Part shown: positions 15,928-28,066 of the stretch, piece by piece
How positions within the stretch are numbered: position 1 is the first letter of the stretch
How the letters are laid out: every line of letters begins with the position of its first letter
Source of the DNA: Brevundimonas sp. MYb52
Lineage (GTDB): Bacteria > Pseudomonadota > Alphaproteobacteria > Caulobacterales > Caulobacteraceae
Assembly (NCBI RefSeq): GCF_002979535.1
Contig: NZ_PCPB01000006.1
Span: 1 to 64,000 of the forward strand
Direction of reading: 5' to 3'
DNA length: 64,000 nucleotides
Notes under the pieces: generated by a model
What the model saw: the letters and a program-made list of their open reading frames with translations, nothing else
The model's database searches: none
Told to the model about the DNA's origin: nothing
Program-made: the position numbers and the translations under genes

Positions 15928-18654
15928 TCAGAAGCTGTAGTCCAACTGGACCCAGGTTTGACGGCCGTAGATGTCGTACCAGCCGATCGAATAGTTCGGC
16001 CATCCGCCGGTGCGGTCTTCGGGATAACGGTCGGCGATGTTGTTCATGATCACCGAGACCGAGGCCTTGTCGTTCACGCGGTAGCGCACGCTGGCGTTGA
16101 ACACGGCGTAGGGGTCGCGCTCCGAGGCGTAGTCATTGGTCGGAATAGTCCCGTAGCGGACGCCATAAAGGGTGGTCGTCCACGGCCCCACGTCCCAGGT
16201 GACGCTGCCCGACATGCGGTCGCGCCAGTCCGACTGACGCGACAGGTCGCGCAGATAGTCGAAGGTCGGATCGCCCTCGAACTGCTGGTACTCGTGCTCC
16301 AGAACCTTGGTGTAGGTCAGGCTGCCGCTGAGCAGGCCGTAACGCTCGAACGTATGACGGGCGTTGACGGTGGCGTCGAAGCCGCGGGTCGTCTCGCTGG
16401 CCGCATTGATCGGGTTGACCGTGATGCGCGTGACCTGGTTCGGGTTGATGGCGGCGCTGGCCGGATTGCGCGCCACCCGTCCGACATAGTCCAGGCACAG
16501 GGCCGAGTTGGGATCGACCGTCCCGCCGCTGGGCGTGCGGCCGATGCGGCAGTCGGCCTCGGTGCGCAGGATGATGTCCTCGCTCAGCGACGTCACCTGC
16601 TGGCTGATCTCCAGATCATAATAGTCGAACTGGATGTCGAAGGCCTTGGTCGGCGTCCAGACGAAGCCGGCGGTGAAGGACTTGCCCTTCTCCGGCTGCA
16701 GCTCGGCGTTGCCGCCGCGCGTGAAGTCCATGTTGTACTGGATGTCGCAGCTGGAATAGTCCTGCTCGTCCAGCCGGCACTGATAATAGTCCGTCACGCC
16801 GGGGTAGTAGCCGCGCGTCTCAGTGGCGAAGATGTAGTTCATGTCCGGGGCGCGGAAGCTGGTCGAATAGCTGGAACGCAGCATCAGGCTGGGGATCGGC
16901 CGGTACTGCAGGCCCAGGCTGTAGGTCGGGCTGTCGACCGACTCGCCACGGTATTCGTAGCGGTCGTAGCGGCCGGCGACGGTGGCGGTCAGTTGCTCCA
17001 GGATCGGCACGCGCAGTTCCAGACCTGCCGCTTGACGCTTGCGCTCGCCGCCCGAGGGCTGCGAGCCGCTGGTGTTCCAGGCGATCCCGGTGTTCAGGCG
17101 CGCGTCGGGCTGGTTCTTGTAGCCCTGCTCGCCGATCTCGACCACGGCGGCGGCTTGCAGAGGCCCGGCGGGCAGGCGCCAGAGGTCGCCGTCCACCGAG
17201 ACGGTGAAGTCCTGTAGCCAGGACGTATTGTGGTCGGTGAAGCGGTCGGCGACCGTGCCGAACTCGCCCGGCGTCAGGGGCGTGTAGAGGCGGTTGGCGG
17301 CGGGCGCATAGACCGGCTGGGTGGTGCCCGCCACGTCGCGCGCGCCTTGCTGTGCGCCCAGGAACAGGTCGTCGATCCCGGTCAGCAGCCGCACACGGCT
17401 CTGGTCACTGATGTATTCCGAGCGGTTGAAGGCCGCCTCGTAGCGCCAGTCGCCGATTTGGCCGCGCACGCCCAGGACCGCGTTCCAGTTCTCCTCGTCG
17501 TAGCGGTTGCCGACGCCAAAGGCGCCGCCCGTCTCTTCCGGCGTCAGCACCCGGTTCCAGGTCTCCAGCCGCCCGGCCGTGTCGTTCCAGAAGGTCTTGT
17601 TCCAGCTCAACGAGCGCACGACGTTGTCGACCTGGGTCTTGCCGTACTGGAACTCGCCGAAGACCTCCGTGTCGTCGTTCAGGTGATAGGTCAGGCCCAG
17701 ATAGGCGTTGCCCGACTCCTTCTGCGTCTGGATCGTGCGGGTGCTGTAATAGGCGTCGCTGCCGCAATAGGAACCGCCGCTGGCCGCGACCACGCGCTCG
17801 ACCGTGCCGCCCTGTAAGGCGCCCAGGCCCTCGCACAGGCCGGCGGGCGGATCATAATAGGCGCGGGTGATCGGGTTGCGGTTCGAGAACATGGCCGGCG
17901 GGACCGTGCCCGGCTCGGCGTAGCGGGTGTAGGACTCGCTGATCTCGCGGTCGCCCCAGAAGATGGCGTCGCGCTGGCTGTATTCCAGGCTGCCGACCAC
18001 ATCCAGACGGTCCCAACTGCGGCCGCCCGACAACTGGGCGCGCCAGTTCTCGCCGCCGCCCTGTTCGGTCCCGCCATAGCGCAGCGAGGCGTCGAAGCCG
18101 TCGGTCTTCTGCTTCAGCTTGATGTTGACCACCCCGGCGATGGCGTCCGAGCCGTAGATGGCGCCGGCGCCCCCGGTCAGGACCTCGATCCGGTCGACCA
18201 CGGCGTTGGGCAGGTTGGCCAGGTTCACCGCATTGACCGAGCCGTTGTAGGCCGAGGGATATTCCGCCACCCGCCGACCGTTCAGCAGGACCAGGGTGTG
18301 GTTGGGGCCGAGGCCGCGCAGGGAGATGACGTTGGCCGCCGGGGTGAAGGTGGCGCCGAAGTCCTCGCCCTGGACCGAGCCGGTGTTCTGGGTCGCCTGG
18401 CTGAGGGCGTCGAAGACGCTGCGGAAGCCGCGCGTGTCGATGGCCTCGCCGGTGATGACCGAGACCGGGGCGACGCCCTCCAGATCGACGCGGCGGATGC
18501 GCGAGCCGGTGACGACGACCTCGTCAACCGTGGAGGCGGCCTCGGGTTCGGGCGTCTCGGCCTGAACCGGCGCCGGGGCGGATTGGGCGAAGGCGGGGAC
18601 GGCCGCCGTCAGGGCGATGGCGGCGACCGACAGTCGCAGCAGACTCTTTTTCAC
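15928..18654 (-). CDS. TonB-dependent receptor
   Basis: A 908-residue outer-membrane receptor. It has a signal peptide (VKKSLLRLSVAAIALTAAVPAFA, first residue read as Met), an acidic Pro-rich linker, Ton box DEVVVTGSRI, a plug with [17 protein letters not shown] and GAGAIYGSDAIAGVVN, and a 22-strand-type barrel ending in QLDYSF. I chose GTG 18654: the AAGGT at 18661-18665 sits 6 bases upstream and the signal peptide then starts directly with two Lys. An ATG at 18714 would place 20 unrelated residues before the signal peptide. Ligand unknown. Several Tyr-rich loops and Cys pairs lie in the barrel. Confidence 0.93.
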   Translation of the reverse strand: MKKSLLRLSVAAIALTAAVPAFAQSAPAPVQAETPEPEAASTVDEVVVTGSRIRRVDLEGVAPVSVITGEAIDTRGFRSVFDALSQATQNTGSVQGEDFGATFTPAANVISLRGLGPNHTLVLLNGRRVAEYPSAYNGSVNAVNLANLPNAVVDRIEVLTGGAGAIYGSDAIAGVVNIKLKQKTDGFDASLRYGGTEQGGGENWRAQLSGGRSWDRLDVVGSLEYSQRDAIFWGDREISESYTRYAEPGTVPPAMFSNRNPITRAYYDPPAGLCEGLGALQGGTVERVVAASGGSYCGSDAYYSTRTIQTQKESGNAYLGLTYHLNDDTEVFGEFQYGKTQVDNVVRSLSWNKTFWNDTAGRLETWNRVLTPEETGGAFGVGNRYDEENWNAVLGVRGQIGDWRYEAAFNRSEYISDQSRVRLLTGIDDLFLGAQQGARDVAGTTQPVYAPAANRLYTPLTPGEFGTVADRFTDHNTSWLQDFTVSVDGDLWRLPAGPLQAAAVVEIGEQGYKNQPDARLNTGIAWNTSGSQPSGGERKRQAAGLELRVPILEQLTATVAGRYDRYEYRGESVDSPTYSLGLQYRPIPSLMLRSSYSTSFRAPDMNYIFATETRGYYPGVTDYYQCRLDEQDYSSCDIQYNMDFTRGGNAELQPEKGKSFTAGFVWTPTKAFDIQFDYYDLEISQQVTSLSEDIILRTEADCRIGRTPSGGTVDPNSALCLDYVGRVARNPASAAINPNQVTRITVNPINAASETTRGFDATVNARHTFERYGLLSGSLTYTKVLEHEYQQFEGDPTFDYLRDLSRQSDWRDRMSGSVTWDVGPWTTTLYGVRYGTIPTNDYASERDPYAVFNASVRYRVNDKASVSVIMNNIADRYPEDRTGGWPNYSIGWYDIYGRQTWVQLDYSF

Positions 18655-18787
18655 AACTGAACCTTGTTCTTGGAGTGATGTTCCAATGAGGCAAGGTTTA
18701 GGCGAAATTTTCACCCCGAACAGCCGCGATCGCCGCGCGTTTCATTTAGAAGTTTGCAGCGATCGGATAGAAAACCTCAACGGCCGG

Positions 18788-21703
18788 TCAGTGGGCGTCG
18801 TCCCAGTTGGCGGCGGCCTTGGCTTCGACCACCAGGGGCACGGTCAGGGCGACGGCGGGGTCGGCGGCGCCCTCCATGATCTGACGCACCAGGGCCAGGG
18901 CGCGCTCGGCCTCGGCCTCGGGGGCTTCGAAGATCAGTTCATCGTGGACCTGCAGCAGCATGCGGGTCTTCAGGCCCGCCTCGGCCAGGGCGTGCGGCAT
19001 GCGGATCATGGCGCGGCGGATGATGTCGGCGGCGGCGCCCTGGATCGGGGCGTTGATGGCGGCGCGCTCGCCGAACTGACGCTCGGCCCCCGACTTGGAA
19101 TGGATGGCCGGGATGTGGATGCGGCGACCGAAGACGGTGGTGACGAAGCCGTGCTCCTTCACGAAGGTCTTGGTCTGATCCATGTAGGCGCGGATGCCGG
19201 GGAAGCGCTCGAAATAGGTCTTGATATAGGCTGCGGCCTCGCCCTGATCGATGCCCAGCTGATTGGCCAGACCAAAGGCCGAGATGCCGTAGACGATGCC
19301 GAAATTGATGGCCTTGGCGCGGCGGCGGGTTTCCGACGGCATGCCCTCGACCGGGACGCCGAACATTTCGGACGCCGTGGCGGCGTGAATGTCGAGGCCG
19401 GCCTTGAAGGCCTTCTTCAGCTCGGGAATGTCGCCGATGTGGGCCAGAAGGCGCAGCTCGATCTGGCTGTAGTCGGCGCTGATCAGCACATGGCCGGGCG
19501 AGGCGATGAAGGCCTGACGGATCAGGCGGCCGGTCTCGGTGCGGATCGGGATGTTCTGCAGGTTGGGATCGGAGGAGGCCAGACGCCCCGTCGTCGCCGC
19601 CGCCAACTGATAGGAGGTGTGCACCCGGTGCGTGGTCGGATCGGACGCGGCCACCAGGGCGTCGGTATAGGTGCCTTTCAGCTTGGACAGTTGACGCCAG
19701 TCCAAGATAGCGCGCGGCAGGTCATGCGTCAGCGCCAGGTCTTCCAGCACGCTGGCCTCGGTGCCCCATTGGCCCGACGCGGTCTTCTTGCCGCCGGGCA
19801 GGTTCATCTCGCCGAACAGAATCTCGCCGATCTGGCGCGGGCTGCCGACGTTGAACGGGCGGCCCGCCAGCTTGTGCGCCTGCTCCTCCAGCTCGGCCAT
19901 GCGCTGGCCGAAGGTCGATGAAAGCGAGCGCAGACGGTCGGGATCGACCCGCACCCCGGCCAGCTCCATGTCGGCCAGAACCGCGGGCATCCCCCGTTCC
20001 AGCGTCTCATAGACGGTGGTCAGGCGCTCAGAGGCCAGGCGCGGCTTCAGCAGCCTGTAGAGCCGCAGGGTCACGTCCGCGTCCTCGGCGGCGTAGCAGG
20101 TCGCCGGTTGCAGCTCGACGTGCTTGAAGCTTTTCTGGCTCTTGCCCGTGCCGGCCACGCTCTTGAACGGGATGGGCTCGTGGCCGAGGTGCAGGCGCGC
20201 CAGCTCGTCCATGCCGTGACCGTGCAGCCCGCCTTCGAGGACGTAGCTGATCAGCATGGTGTCCTCGATCGGGGACACGCGGATGCCGCGCCGGGCCATG
20301 ACGGCGAGGTCGTATTTGATGTTCTGGCCCACCTTCAGGACGGCGGGGTCTTCCAGCAGGGTCTTCAGGCGTTCCAGCGCCGTCGGCTTGTGAATCTGGG
20401 TCAGCGGCTCGCGCGTCTCGCCTTGGGCTGGTTCCAGGCCGAAGTCGAAGCCGCCGCTGAGGCCAGCGTCTCCGCTCGGTTCATGCTCATGGGTCAGGGG
20501 GATGTAGCAGGCCTCGTTCGGCCCGACCGCGATGGAGACGCCGCACAGGCCGGCGTGGGTGGCCGACAGGGCGTCGGTCTCGGTGTCGAAGCCGATGACC
20601 CCGGCGGCGCGGGCGCGGGCGATCCAGCGGTCCAGATCGTCCAGCGTCTGCACGCACTCATACCTGTCACGATCGAAGTCGTGGACGGCGTCGGGCGTCG
20701 CGACCTCGGTCTGGCCATAGCGCGGCGTGGCGACCGGGGCCGAGGGCTGGCGCGCGAAGGTCGAGCCTTCCTTTTGCGGCGCCTTGCCGTCGCCGACGCG
20801 GCGCAGCAGGGAACGGAACTCCATCCGCTCAAGGAACTCGGCCAGAACCGCCGGGTCGGGATCGCGGATCAGGAAGTCGTCGACCGCCTCGGGCGCCGGG
20901 GCGTCGCAGGTCAGGGTCACCAGTTCGCGCGACAGGCGGATCTGGTCGGCGAAGTTGATCAGGGTCTCGCGCCGCTTGGGCTGCTTGATCTCGCCCGCGC
21001 GAGCCAGAAGCGTGTCGAGGTCGCCGTATTCGTGGATCAGCTGGGCCGCCGTCTTGGGGCCGATGCCGGGCGCGCCGGGGACGTTGTCGACGCTGTCGCC
21101 GATCAGGGCCTGAACCTCGACCACCTTGTCGGGGGTGACGCCGAACTTCTCGAACACGGCCTCTTCGTCCAGGCGGCGGTCCTTCATCGGGTCGTACATG
21201 ACGACGCCGTCGCCGATCAGTTGCATCAGGTCCTTGTCGGACGAGACGATGACCGCTTCGCCGCCCAGGTCGCGGACCTTGCAGGCATAGGTGGCGATCA
21301 GGTCGTCGGCCTCATAGCCGGGCAGTTCGATGCCGTGCACGCCGAAGGCGGCGGTCGCCTCGCGCACCAGGGGGAACTGCGGCACCAGGTCCTCGGGCGC
21401 CGGCGGACGGTGGGCCTTGTATTGGTCGTAGAGGGTGTTGCGGAAGGTCTTTTCCGAGTGGTCGAAGACGGCGACCAGATGGGTCGGGCCGTCCTCGCCC
21501 TTCATGTCGCGGATCAGCTTCCACAACATGTTGCAGTAGCCCTGAACCGCGCCGACGGGCAGGCCGTCCGACTTGCGCGTCAGAGGCGGCAGGGCGTGAT
21601 AGGCGCGGAAGATATAGGCCGAGGCGTCGATCAGCCACAGCCGGGGCGGCGGTCCGTCCTGGGTCAGGGGGCGGGCGGTGGTGTCGGCGGGCGCGTCGGT
21701 CAT
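18788..21703 (-). CDS. polA: DNA polymerase I
   Basis: A 971-residue PolA for Okazaki-fragment maturation and repair synthesis. Residues 20-310 form the 5'-3' exonuclease (DASAYIFRAYHALPP, FDHSEKTFRN, GYEADDLIATYA, GDSVDNVPGAPGIG). The 3'-5' exonuclease has an intact DTET near 372, so proofreading should be active, unlike in some bacterial PolA proteins. The polymerase domain carries DYSQIELRLLAHIG near 743 and ends with LQVHDELIFEAP, containing the catalytic Asp. Residues 320-345 and a Gly-rich insertion near 425 are lineage-specific linkers. Obg lies upstream on the same strand, 65 bases away. Confidence 0.97.
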   Translation of the reverse strand: MTDAPADTTARPLTQDGPPPRLWLIDASAYIFRAYHALPPLTRKSDGLPVGAVQGYCNMLWKLIRDMKGEDGPTHLVAVFDHSEKTFRNTLYDQYKAHRPPAPEDLVPQFPLVREATAAFGVHGIELPGYEADDLIATYACKVRDLGGEAVIVSSDKDLMQLIGDGVVMYDPMKDRRLDEEAVFEKFGVTPDKVVEVQALIGDSVDNVPGAPGIGPKTAAQLIHEYGDLDTLLARAGEIKQPKRRETLINFADQIRLSRELVTLTCDAPAPEAVDDFLIRDPDPAVLAEFLERMEFRSLLRRVGDGKAPQKEGSTFARQPSAPVATPRYGQTEVATPDAVHDFDRDRYECVQTLDDLDRWIARARAAGVIGFDTETDALSATHAGLCGVSIAVGPNEACYIPLTHEHEPSGDAGLSGGFDFGLEPAQGETREPLTQIHKPTALERLKTLLEDPAVLKVGQNIKYDLAVMARRGIRVSPIEDTMLISYVLEGGLHGHGMDELARLHLGHEPIPFKSVAGTGKSQKSFKHVELQPATCYAAEDADVTLRLYRLLKPRLASERLTTVYETLERGMPAVLADMELAGVRVDPDRLRSLSSTFGQRMAELEEQAHKLAGRPFNVGSPRQIGEILFGEMNLPGGKKTASGQWGTEASVLEDLALTHDLPRAILDWRQLSKLKGTYTDALVAASDPTTHRVHTSYQLAAATTGRLASSDPNLQNIPIRTETGRLIRQAFIASPGHVLISADYSQIELRLLAHIGDIPELKKAFKAGLDIHAATASEMFGVPVEGMPSETRRRAKAINFGIVYGISAFGLANQLGIDQGEAAAYIKTYFERFPGIRAYMDQTKTFVKEHGFVTTVFGRRIHIPAIHSKSGAERQFGERAAINAPIQGAAADIIRRAMIRMPHALAEAGLKTRMLLQVHDELIFEAPEAEAERALALVRQIMEGAADPAVALTVPLVVEAKAAANWDDAH

Positions 21704-21768
21704 GGCGCGAACATAGGGGGCACGAGGCCCCCCGTCATCCGAGAGATGTCATCCGGCCATGTGATGGA

Positions 21769-22881
<1,113 letters not shown>

Positions 22882-22920
22882 TTACGACGCGTTAGGCGAC
22901 GCAGCCGAGCATGTTCAGCC

Positions 22921-23642
22921 ATGAACATCGGCTCCCTGTTTCCCGCAGTCCAAGCGGCCAAACCCGAACCGACAACGGCGCGCGAACAGCGTCAACAGGC
23001 CTTGGCCGACGCCAAGCTGAACGACGCCCGCGCGGCGGTCGAGAGCCTGAAACAGCGTACCAGCAACGCTTCGGAAGAGAAGAAGGCGGCGGCCAAGAAA
23101 AAGATCGAACAGATCAAGGCCCGATTGCAGATGCTGCAGATGGCCATGATCGGCGATCCCAGGGGCGCAGCCCGTATGGCGGCGGCGCTGGCGCGGGAAC
23201 TGGGCGCGGCGGTCAAGGCCTATGCGGCGGCGGGGGGCTCAACTGCGGGTCTGGGCGGGGCCAGCGCGCCGGCGACAGGCCGTGGAGAAGCCGGAGCGGA
23301 GGCGGCCCCCAGCGAGGCCCAGGTCGAGGCGATGTCTGTTGAACAACCGGTCCCGACCGAGGATCAGGGGGCAGGGGCGAAACCGTCCAACCCCTATCAG
23401 CAGGCCATCGATGCGTCCCAGGCCCGTATCAACGACCAGGCCCGCCTCAGCGGCGAGCGCCAAGCCGACCGCGACACGATGGACGAGGTCAAGCGGCTGG
23501 CCGCCCGGATCAAAGCCATGGCGCAACGGGCGGCCAAGGACACGCCGGAGGGCGACGAGGCCGAGCGCGCCGTGGCCGGCCTGGACCGCGAGGTTCAGGC
23601 GGCGATGCGCGCCATGCCCGACGCCGGGGTCGCCCTGACGGT

Positions 23643-23646
<4 letters not shown>
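22921..23646 (+). CDS. Helical coiled-coil protein, unknown function
   Basis: A 241-residue protein with no signal peptide. Residues 20-75 form a charged helix rich in Lys, Glu and Ala (SEEKKAAAKKKIEQIKARLQMLQM), predicted coiled coil. A Gly/Ala-rich helix and an acidic Pro/Glu linker (about 110-155) follow, then a second charged helix containing DEVKRLAARIKAMAQRAAKD. Base composition matches genuine genes nearby. No strong ribosome binding site precedes the ATG. It is divergent from obgE and converges with ald, the two stop codons overlapping by 3 bases within TCTAGC. I do not recognise the family. Confidence 0.72.
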
Positions 23647-24761
<1,115 letters not shown>

Positions 24762-24910
24762 GGGTTTCGTCCCTGAGTTCGCGCCCCGTCGCGCGGGGCA
24801 AGACGAAGGCTAAACCTGACCTTGGGGAACGGCTAGGCCGTAACGCTGAAATTTGAACTTGCGCCCTGATCGCGCGGCGCCCACCTCAATGCTCAAGCTT
24901 GGAGGGAATG

Positions 24911-25429
24911 ATGACGAAGGATCGCGCCGGGATGCTCTGGTTCGGACTGGCGCTGGCTGCGGGGCTGGCCGCCGCGCCGGGGTTGCTGGCCGGGGGCTTT
25001 CCACTGCCGCCGCTGTTCCTGGCGGTCCTCGGCCTGGCCTGTGCGACGCACCGGCCCAGTCGCGCCTTCGTCATGGAAAAGCTGGGCGAGGCCTTCAGCG
25101 GCAGTCGGATTCGCTCGCTGGTCATTGTGGCCGGGGCGATCCTGATGATCCAGGTCCTGCCGGTGGAGCTGGCCCTGCTGATGGCCGGGGACGTTCTGGC
25201 CTATGTCGAGGTGGTCGCCGCCGTCAGCCTGATCGCCGGTCAGGCGCGCTGGCCCCTGGTCAAGGCCCGCATCTCGCGCCTGGGCCAGGCCGGGATCGCG
25301 AGGATGACGGCCAGCCTCGGGCGACGCCCCGCAGCGCGCGCCCGACGGGCCGCCCTGCGCCGTCGTCCCAGCCGCCCGTCGTCTGTCGCAGACGACGGAG
25401 CGGCGCCATGGGACCTGGCCTTCGCCTGA
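24911..25429 (+). CDS. Small predicted membrane protein
   Basis: A protein of 172 residues with hydrophobic segments near residues 8-27 (MLWFGLALAAGLAAAPGL), 32-45 and 70-100 (LVIVAGAILMIQVLPVELALL). A very basic Arg-rich tail follows from about 135, ending in the acidic ADDGAAPWDLAFA. GGAGGG is 4 bases before the chosen ATG; another ATG lies one codon upstream. It is not recognised and has no partner on its strand. It ends shortly before the terminator of the convergent entericidin gene, at the edge of the general stress response locus, but no EcfG-type promoter precedes it. Confidence 0.65.
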   Translation: MTKDRAGMLWFGLALAAGLAAAPGLLAGGFPLPPLFLAVLGLACATHRPSRAFVMEKLGEAFSGSRIRSLVIVAGAILMIQVLPVELALLMAGDVLAYVEVVAAVSLIAGQARWPLVKARISRLGQAGIARMTASLGRRPAARARRAALRRRPSRPSSVADDGAAPWDLAFA

Positions 25430-25443
25430 GAAGGAACAGCATG

Positions 25444-25474
25444 AAAATCCCCGCCGCCTGGTCGGGCGACGGGG
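25444..25474 (-). terminator. Intrinsic terminator of the entericidin gene
   Basis: On the minus strand CCCCGTCGCC pairs with GGCGGCGGGG (10 bp, one T.G) around a 6-base loop and is followed by ATTTTC. It stands 22 bases after the entericidin stop. Confidence 0.75.
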
Positions 25475-25495
25475 ACGAACAGCCCTGAGGTGGGA

Positions 25496-25633
25496 CTAGT
25501 TCTTGGCGTCGCGGGCGGCGCCCTCGACGGCCGAGCCAGCGGCCTGGGTGTCCTTGCCGACGCCCGCGATGGTGTTGCAGGCGGCGGTGGTCAGAAGGGC
25601 GGCGGCGGCGGCAAGTACGAACAGTTTGCGCAT
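25496..25633 (-). CDS. Entericidin A/B family lipoprotein
   Basis: A 45-residue lipoprotein translated as MRKLFVLAAAAALLTTAAC followed by NTIAGVGKDTQAAGSAVEG and a short AARDAKN tail. The lipobox ends at Cys19, and CNTIAGVGKDTQAAGSAV is the entericidin signature. AGGAG lies 7 bases before the ATG. In enteric bacteria EcnA/EcnB form an antidote/toxin pair linked to sigma-S; here there is one copy. An EcfG-type promoter at 25688-25712 and a terminator at 25444-25474 frame it as a single-gene transcript directly downstream of the PhyK-type kinase gene. So it is probably a member of the general stress regulon. Confidence 0.9.
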   Translation of the reverse strand: MRKLFVLAAAAALLTTAACNTIAGVGKDTQAAGSAVEGAARDAKN

Positions 25634-25687
25634 GGTCGGCTCCTGTGAAAGCGGGCGGGGGGTGCAATGACCGGCCCTCTCAACACC

Positions 25688-25712
25688 AACGCGGGGCCGC
25701 GGTCCGGGTTCC
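25688..25712 (-). promoter_or_regulatory. EcfG-type promoter of the entericidin gene
   Basis: On the minus strand GGAAC (25712-25708), a 16-base spacer and CGTT (25691-25688) match the alphaproteobacterial GSR sigma consensus exactly. The site is entirely outside phyK, which ends at 25715, and predicts a leader of about 48 bases. Confidence 0.8.
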
Positions 25713-25714
25713 TG

Positions 25715-27454
25715 TCAAGCTAATGCCGCGGCGGGTTTCAAGGCTTCGGGCGTCGCGAAGGTCAGGCGGGCGATGGAGCCGCCGCCGGGCGCCTCGACCA
25801 TTTCCGCCTGCCCGCGAAGTTGCTTGGCGAAGGCGTTCATCAGGGTCCTGCCTACGCCGGTGGTGTCGCGGTCCGCCATGCCGGGGCCGTCGTCCTGAAC
25901 CTCCAGAACGCTGGTGGGGCCCATGACGCGGAAGCGGACCTGAAGATCCCCGCCGCGCCCGGCGAAGGCGTGCTTCTGGGCGTTGGATACGGCCTCGACC
26001 AGCCACAGGGCGACCGGCGCCAGACGGTCGGGGTCGATGATGATGGCGTCGGCTTCGACCGAACTGGTCACCAAGGGGCCGCGCATGGCCTCGCCGGCGA
26101 TCAGTTGCCCGACCAGTTCGGTCAGGAAGGTGCGCGAGTCCGCCTCGCGGATGTCCTCGCTCTGGTAGAGGGTGCGATAGATCAGGGCCAGGGCCGTGAT
26201 CCGCTGGCGCGTGTCGCCCAGGGCCGAGCGCGCCGCCGGGTCGGCCACCGCCCTCTGCTGCATCGACAGCAGGGAGGAGATGATCTGCAGGTTGTTCTTC
26301 ACCCGGTGGTGGATTTCGCGCATCAGCGCGTCCTTCTCGTCCAGCGAGTCGAGCAGGGCCTTGTCGCGGGTCGTGATGCTGTCGCCCAAGGCGCCCAGGG
26401 TGCGGGCGAGGGAGCGGATTTCGGCCGGCGCATGCTCGGCCTGGACGGGACGGACCGAGAAGCGACCGCGCGCATAGATGGCCGCCACCCGTTCCAGATA
26501 GACCAGCCAGCGGATGACGACGCGCTCGGACAGCAGCATGACGGCCAGGAAGGCGACCAGCCAGGCGGCCAGGGGCATAAGGAAGGAGCCGATGGGATTC
26601 AGCCGCGCCCAGGACAGCAGGCCTGAGGTCGGCGCCGACAAGAGGACGAACAGGTCGCGTCCGGCCAGGCCGGTGCCGGCGTACACGTGTCGGCGGCCCC
26701 GGGCGTCCCGAGCTTCGAACAGGGCGGCCTCGCCCTGTCGCGCCTCGGCGATCCAGGCCGTGCGGGCGACGCGGTCGGTGGCGAAGGCGGCGGCGTCGGT
26801 GGAGATCAGGACCCGGCCCTGGGCGTCGGTCACGGCGGACTGTGCGCCCGGCGGCAGGGCTGGGTCCTGGATGTCGGGTTGCAGGGCGGTCAGGGGGACT
26901 ACCGCCGCGATGGCCCCCTGGAAGGCGCCGAGGGGGCGTTCGGAACGGACGGCGATGATCAACGAGCCGGCTGCGCCGGGCGCGCGGGCCATGACCACAT
27001 CCTCGCCGTTTCGGAGCCGCTGATACCAGTCCTGACTGCGGACGTCCGCCGTCAGGGACGAGGCGGATTCCGGCCGCTCGCCAGATCGAGAAGCGCAGAC
27101 GGGTTCGCCGGTGGCGCTGTAGCGGTGCAGGGCGGACAGGCTGTCGAGCCGCGACACCAGGGCGGTCAGGCGCGGCTCGCAGTAGAAACCCGAGGCCTCG
27201 GGCGCCAGGGCCTGCAGCAGGACCACCGTGCTGTCGATCCGCGCCTTGGCGTCGGCGGCGCTGCGCTCGGCCGCCAGTTGCAGATCGATGCGGCGGTCTT
27301 CGGCCTGACGCTGGAACTCGGCTTGGGTCTGGGCCGCGCTGAGCATGAGGATGGGCAGCAGGGCCACAGCCATGGCCAGCCCCATGCGGAAGCGAATACC
27401 CTGAACGCTGGGGCGGCTGAGCTTCAGCCCCCAGGCGCGGCCGAACCGCACCAT
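25715..27454 (-). CDS. phyK: Sensor histidine kinase, HisKA_2 family (PhyK-like)
   Basis: A 579-residue kinase. The first transmembrane segment is near residues 24-42 ([19 protein letters not shown]) and the second near 280-300 ([18 protein letters not shown]), with a periplasmic sensor of about 240 residues between. A HAMP-like linker follows, then a HisKA_2 dimerisation helix with [20 protein letters not shown], containing the phospho-acceptor His. The HATPase contains [13 protein letters not shown] and [12 protein letters not shown]. This type phosphorylates PhyR. It begins 3 bases after the ecfG stop, so it is co-transcribed with nepR-ecfG. The stimulus is not known from sequence. Confidence 0.88.
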   Translation of the reverse strand: MVRFGRAWGLKLSRPSVQGIRFRMGLAMAVALLPILMLSAAQTQAEFQRQAEDRRIDLQLAAERSAADAKARIDSTVVLLQALAPEASGFYCEPRLTALVSRLDSLSALHRYSATGEPVCASRSGERPESASSLTADVRSQDWYQRLRNGEDVVMARAPGAAGSLIIAVRSERPLGAFQGAIAAVVPLTALQPDIQDPALPPGAQSAVTDAQGRVLISTDAAAFATDRVARTAWIAEARQGEAALFEARDARGRRHVYAGTGLAGRDLFVLLSAPTSGLLSWARLNPIGSFLMPLAAWLVAFLAVMLLSERVVIRWLVYLERVAAIYARGRFSVRPVQAEHAPAEIRSLARTLGALGDSITTRDKALLDSLDEKDALMREIHHRVKNNLQIISSLLSMQQRAVADPAARSALGDTRQRITALALIYRTLYQSEDIREADSRTFLTELVGQLIAGEAMRGPLVTSSVEADAIIIDPDRLAPVALWLVEAVSNAQKHAFAGRGGDLQVRFRVMGPTSVLEVQDDGPGMADRDTTGVGRTLMNAFAKQLRGQAEMVEAPGGGSIARLTFATPEALKPAAALA

Positions 27455-27457
27455 GCG

Positions 27458-28066
27458 TCAGTCCTGCCTGGCGCCGCTCAGCCTGTCGGCGTCCGCCAGA
27501 ATCGAGCGCATGGCGTCGCCGGCGGCCTTGCCGTCGCGCCCATAGCCGCCACGCTCCAGCGTCGCCTGCAGGGCCTTGCGAGCGCGCGAGACGCGGCTCT
27601 TCACCGTGCCCACGGCGCACTGGCAGATTTCAGCAGCCTCTTCGTAGGCGAAGCCGCCGGCGCCGACCAGGATCAGGGCTTCGCGCTGTTCCTCGGGCAG
27701 GGTTTTCAGGGCTTGTCGCAGCTCGTCCAGAGCGACCGGCGCCTCGGGGTCGTCGACCGCCACCAGGGTCCGTTCGGCGGCCTCCTGGTCCAGTTGGGTC
27801 TGGCGCCAGGAGCGGCGCTTTTCGGAGTAGAACTGGTTACGCAGGATCATGAAGGTCCAGGCCTTCATATTGGTGCCCATCTGATAGCTGGCCCGCGCAT
27901 CCCAGGCCTTCATCATGGCTTCCTGGGCCAGGTCGTCGGCGGCTGTCGGGTCGCCGGTCAGGGTGCGGGCGAAGGCGCGCAGGTGAGGGATCAGCGTCAC
28001 CAGCTCCTTCTTGAAGCCGGCGTCGTCGGCCGAGGGCGGTTTGGGCGGCGCGCTGGAGATGCTCAC
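27458..28066 (-). CDS. ecfG: General stress response sigma factor EcfG (SigT)
   Basis: A 202-residue ECF sigma factor of the EcfG group. Region 2 runs from HLRAFARTLTGDPTAADDLAQE to MKAWTFMILRNQFYSEKR (about 28-83) and region 4 from ALKTLPEEQREALILVGAGGF to VGTVKSRVSRARKAL (about 119-170). It directs RNA polymerase to GGAAC-N16/17-CGTT promoters. The start is GTG, overlapping the nepR stop by 4 bases (GTGA), which couples sigma and anti-sigma synthesis. In unstressed cells NepR holds it inactive; phosphorylated PhyR releases it. It should autoregulate through the promoter at 28320-28344. Confidence 0.95.
   Translation of the reverse strand: MSISSAPPKPPSADDAGFKKELVTLIPHLRAFARTLTGDPTAADDLAQEAMMKAWDARASYQMGTNMKAWTFMILRNQFYSEKRRSWRQTQLDQEAAERTLVAVDDPEAPVALDELRQALKTLPEEQREALILVGAGGFAYEEAAEICQCAVGTVKSRVSRARKALQATLERGGYGRDGKAAGDAMRSILADADRLSGARQD

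Noticed and set aside
24836..24860. GGAAC before the small membrane protein gene at 24911
   Set aside because: No CGTT occurs at 16 or 17 bases downstream; the bases there read TGAA.
25441..25488. A 15-codon frame starting MKIPAAWSG after the small membrane protein gene
   Set aside because: It lies wholly inside the hairpin terminator of the convergent entericidin gene and has no ribosome binding site of note.
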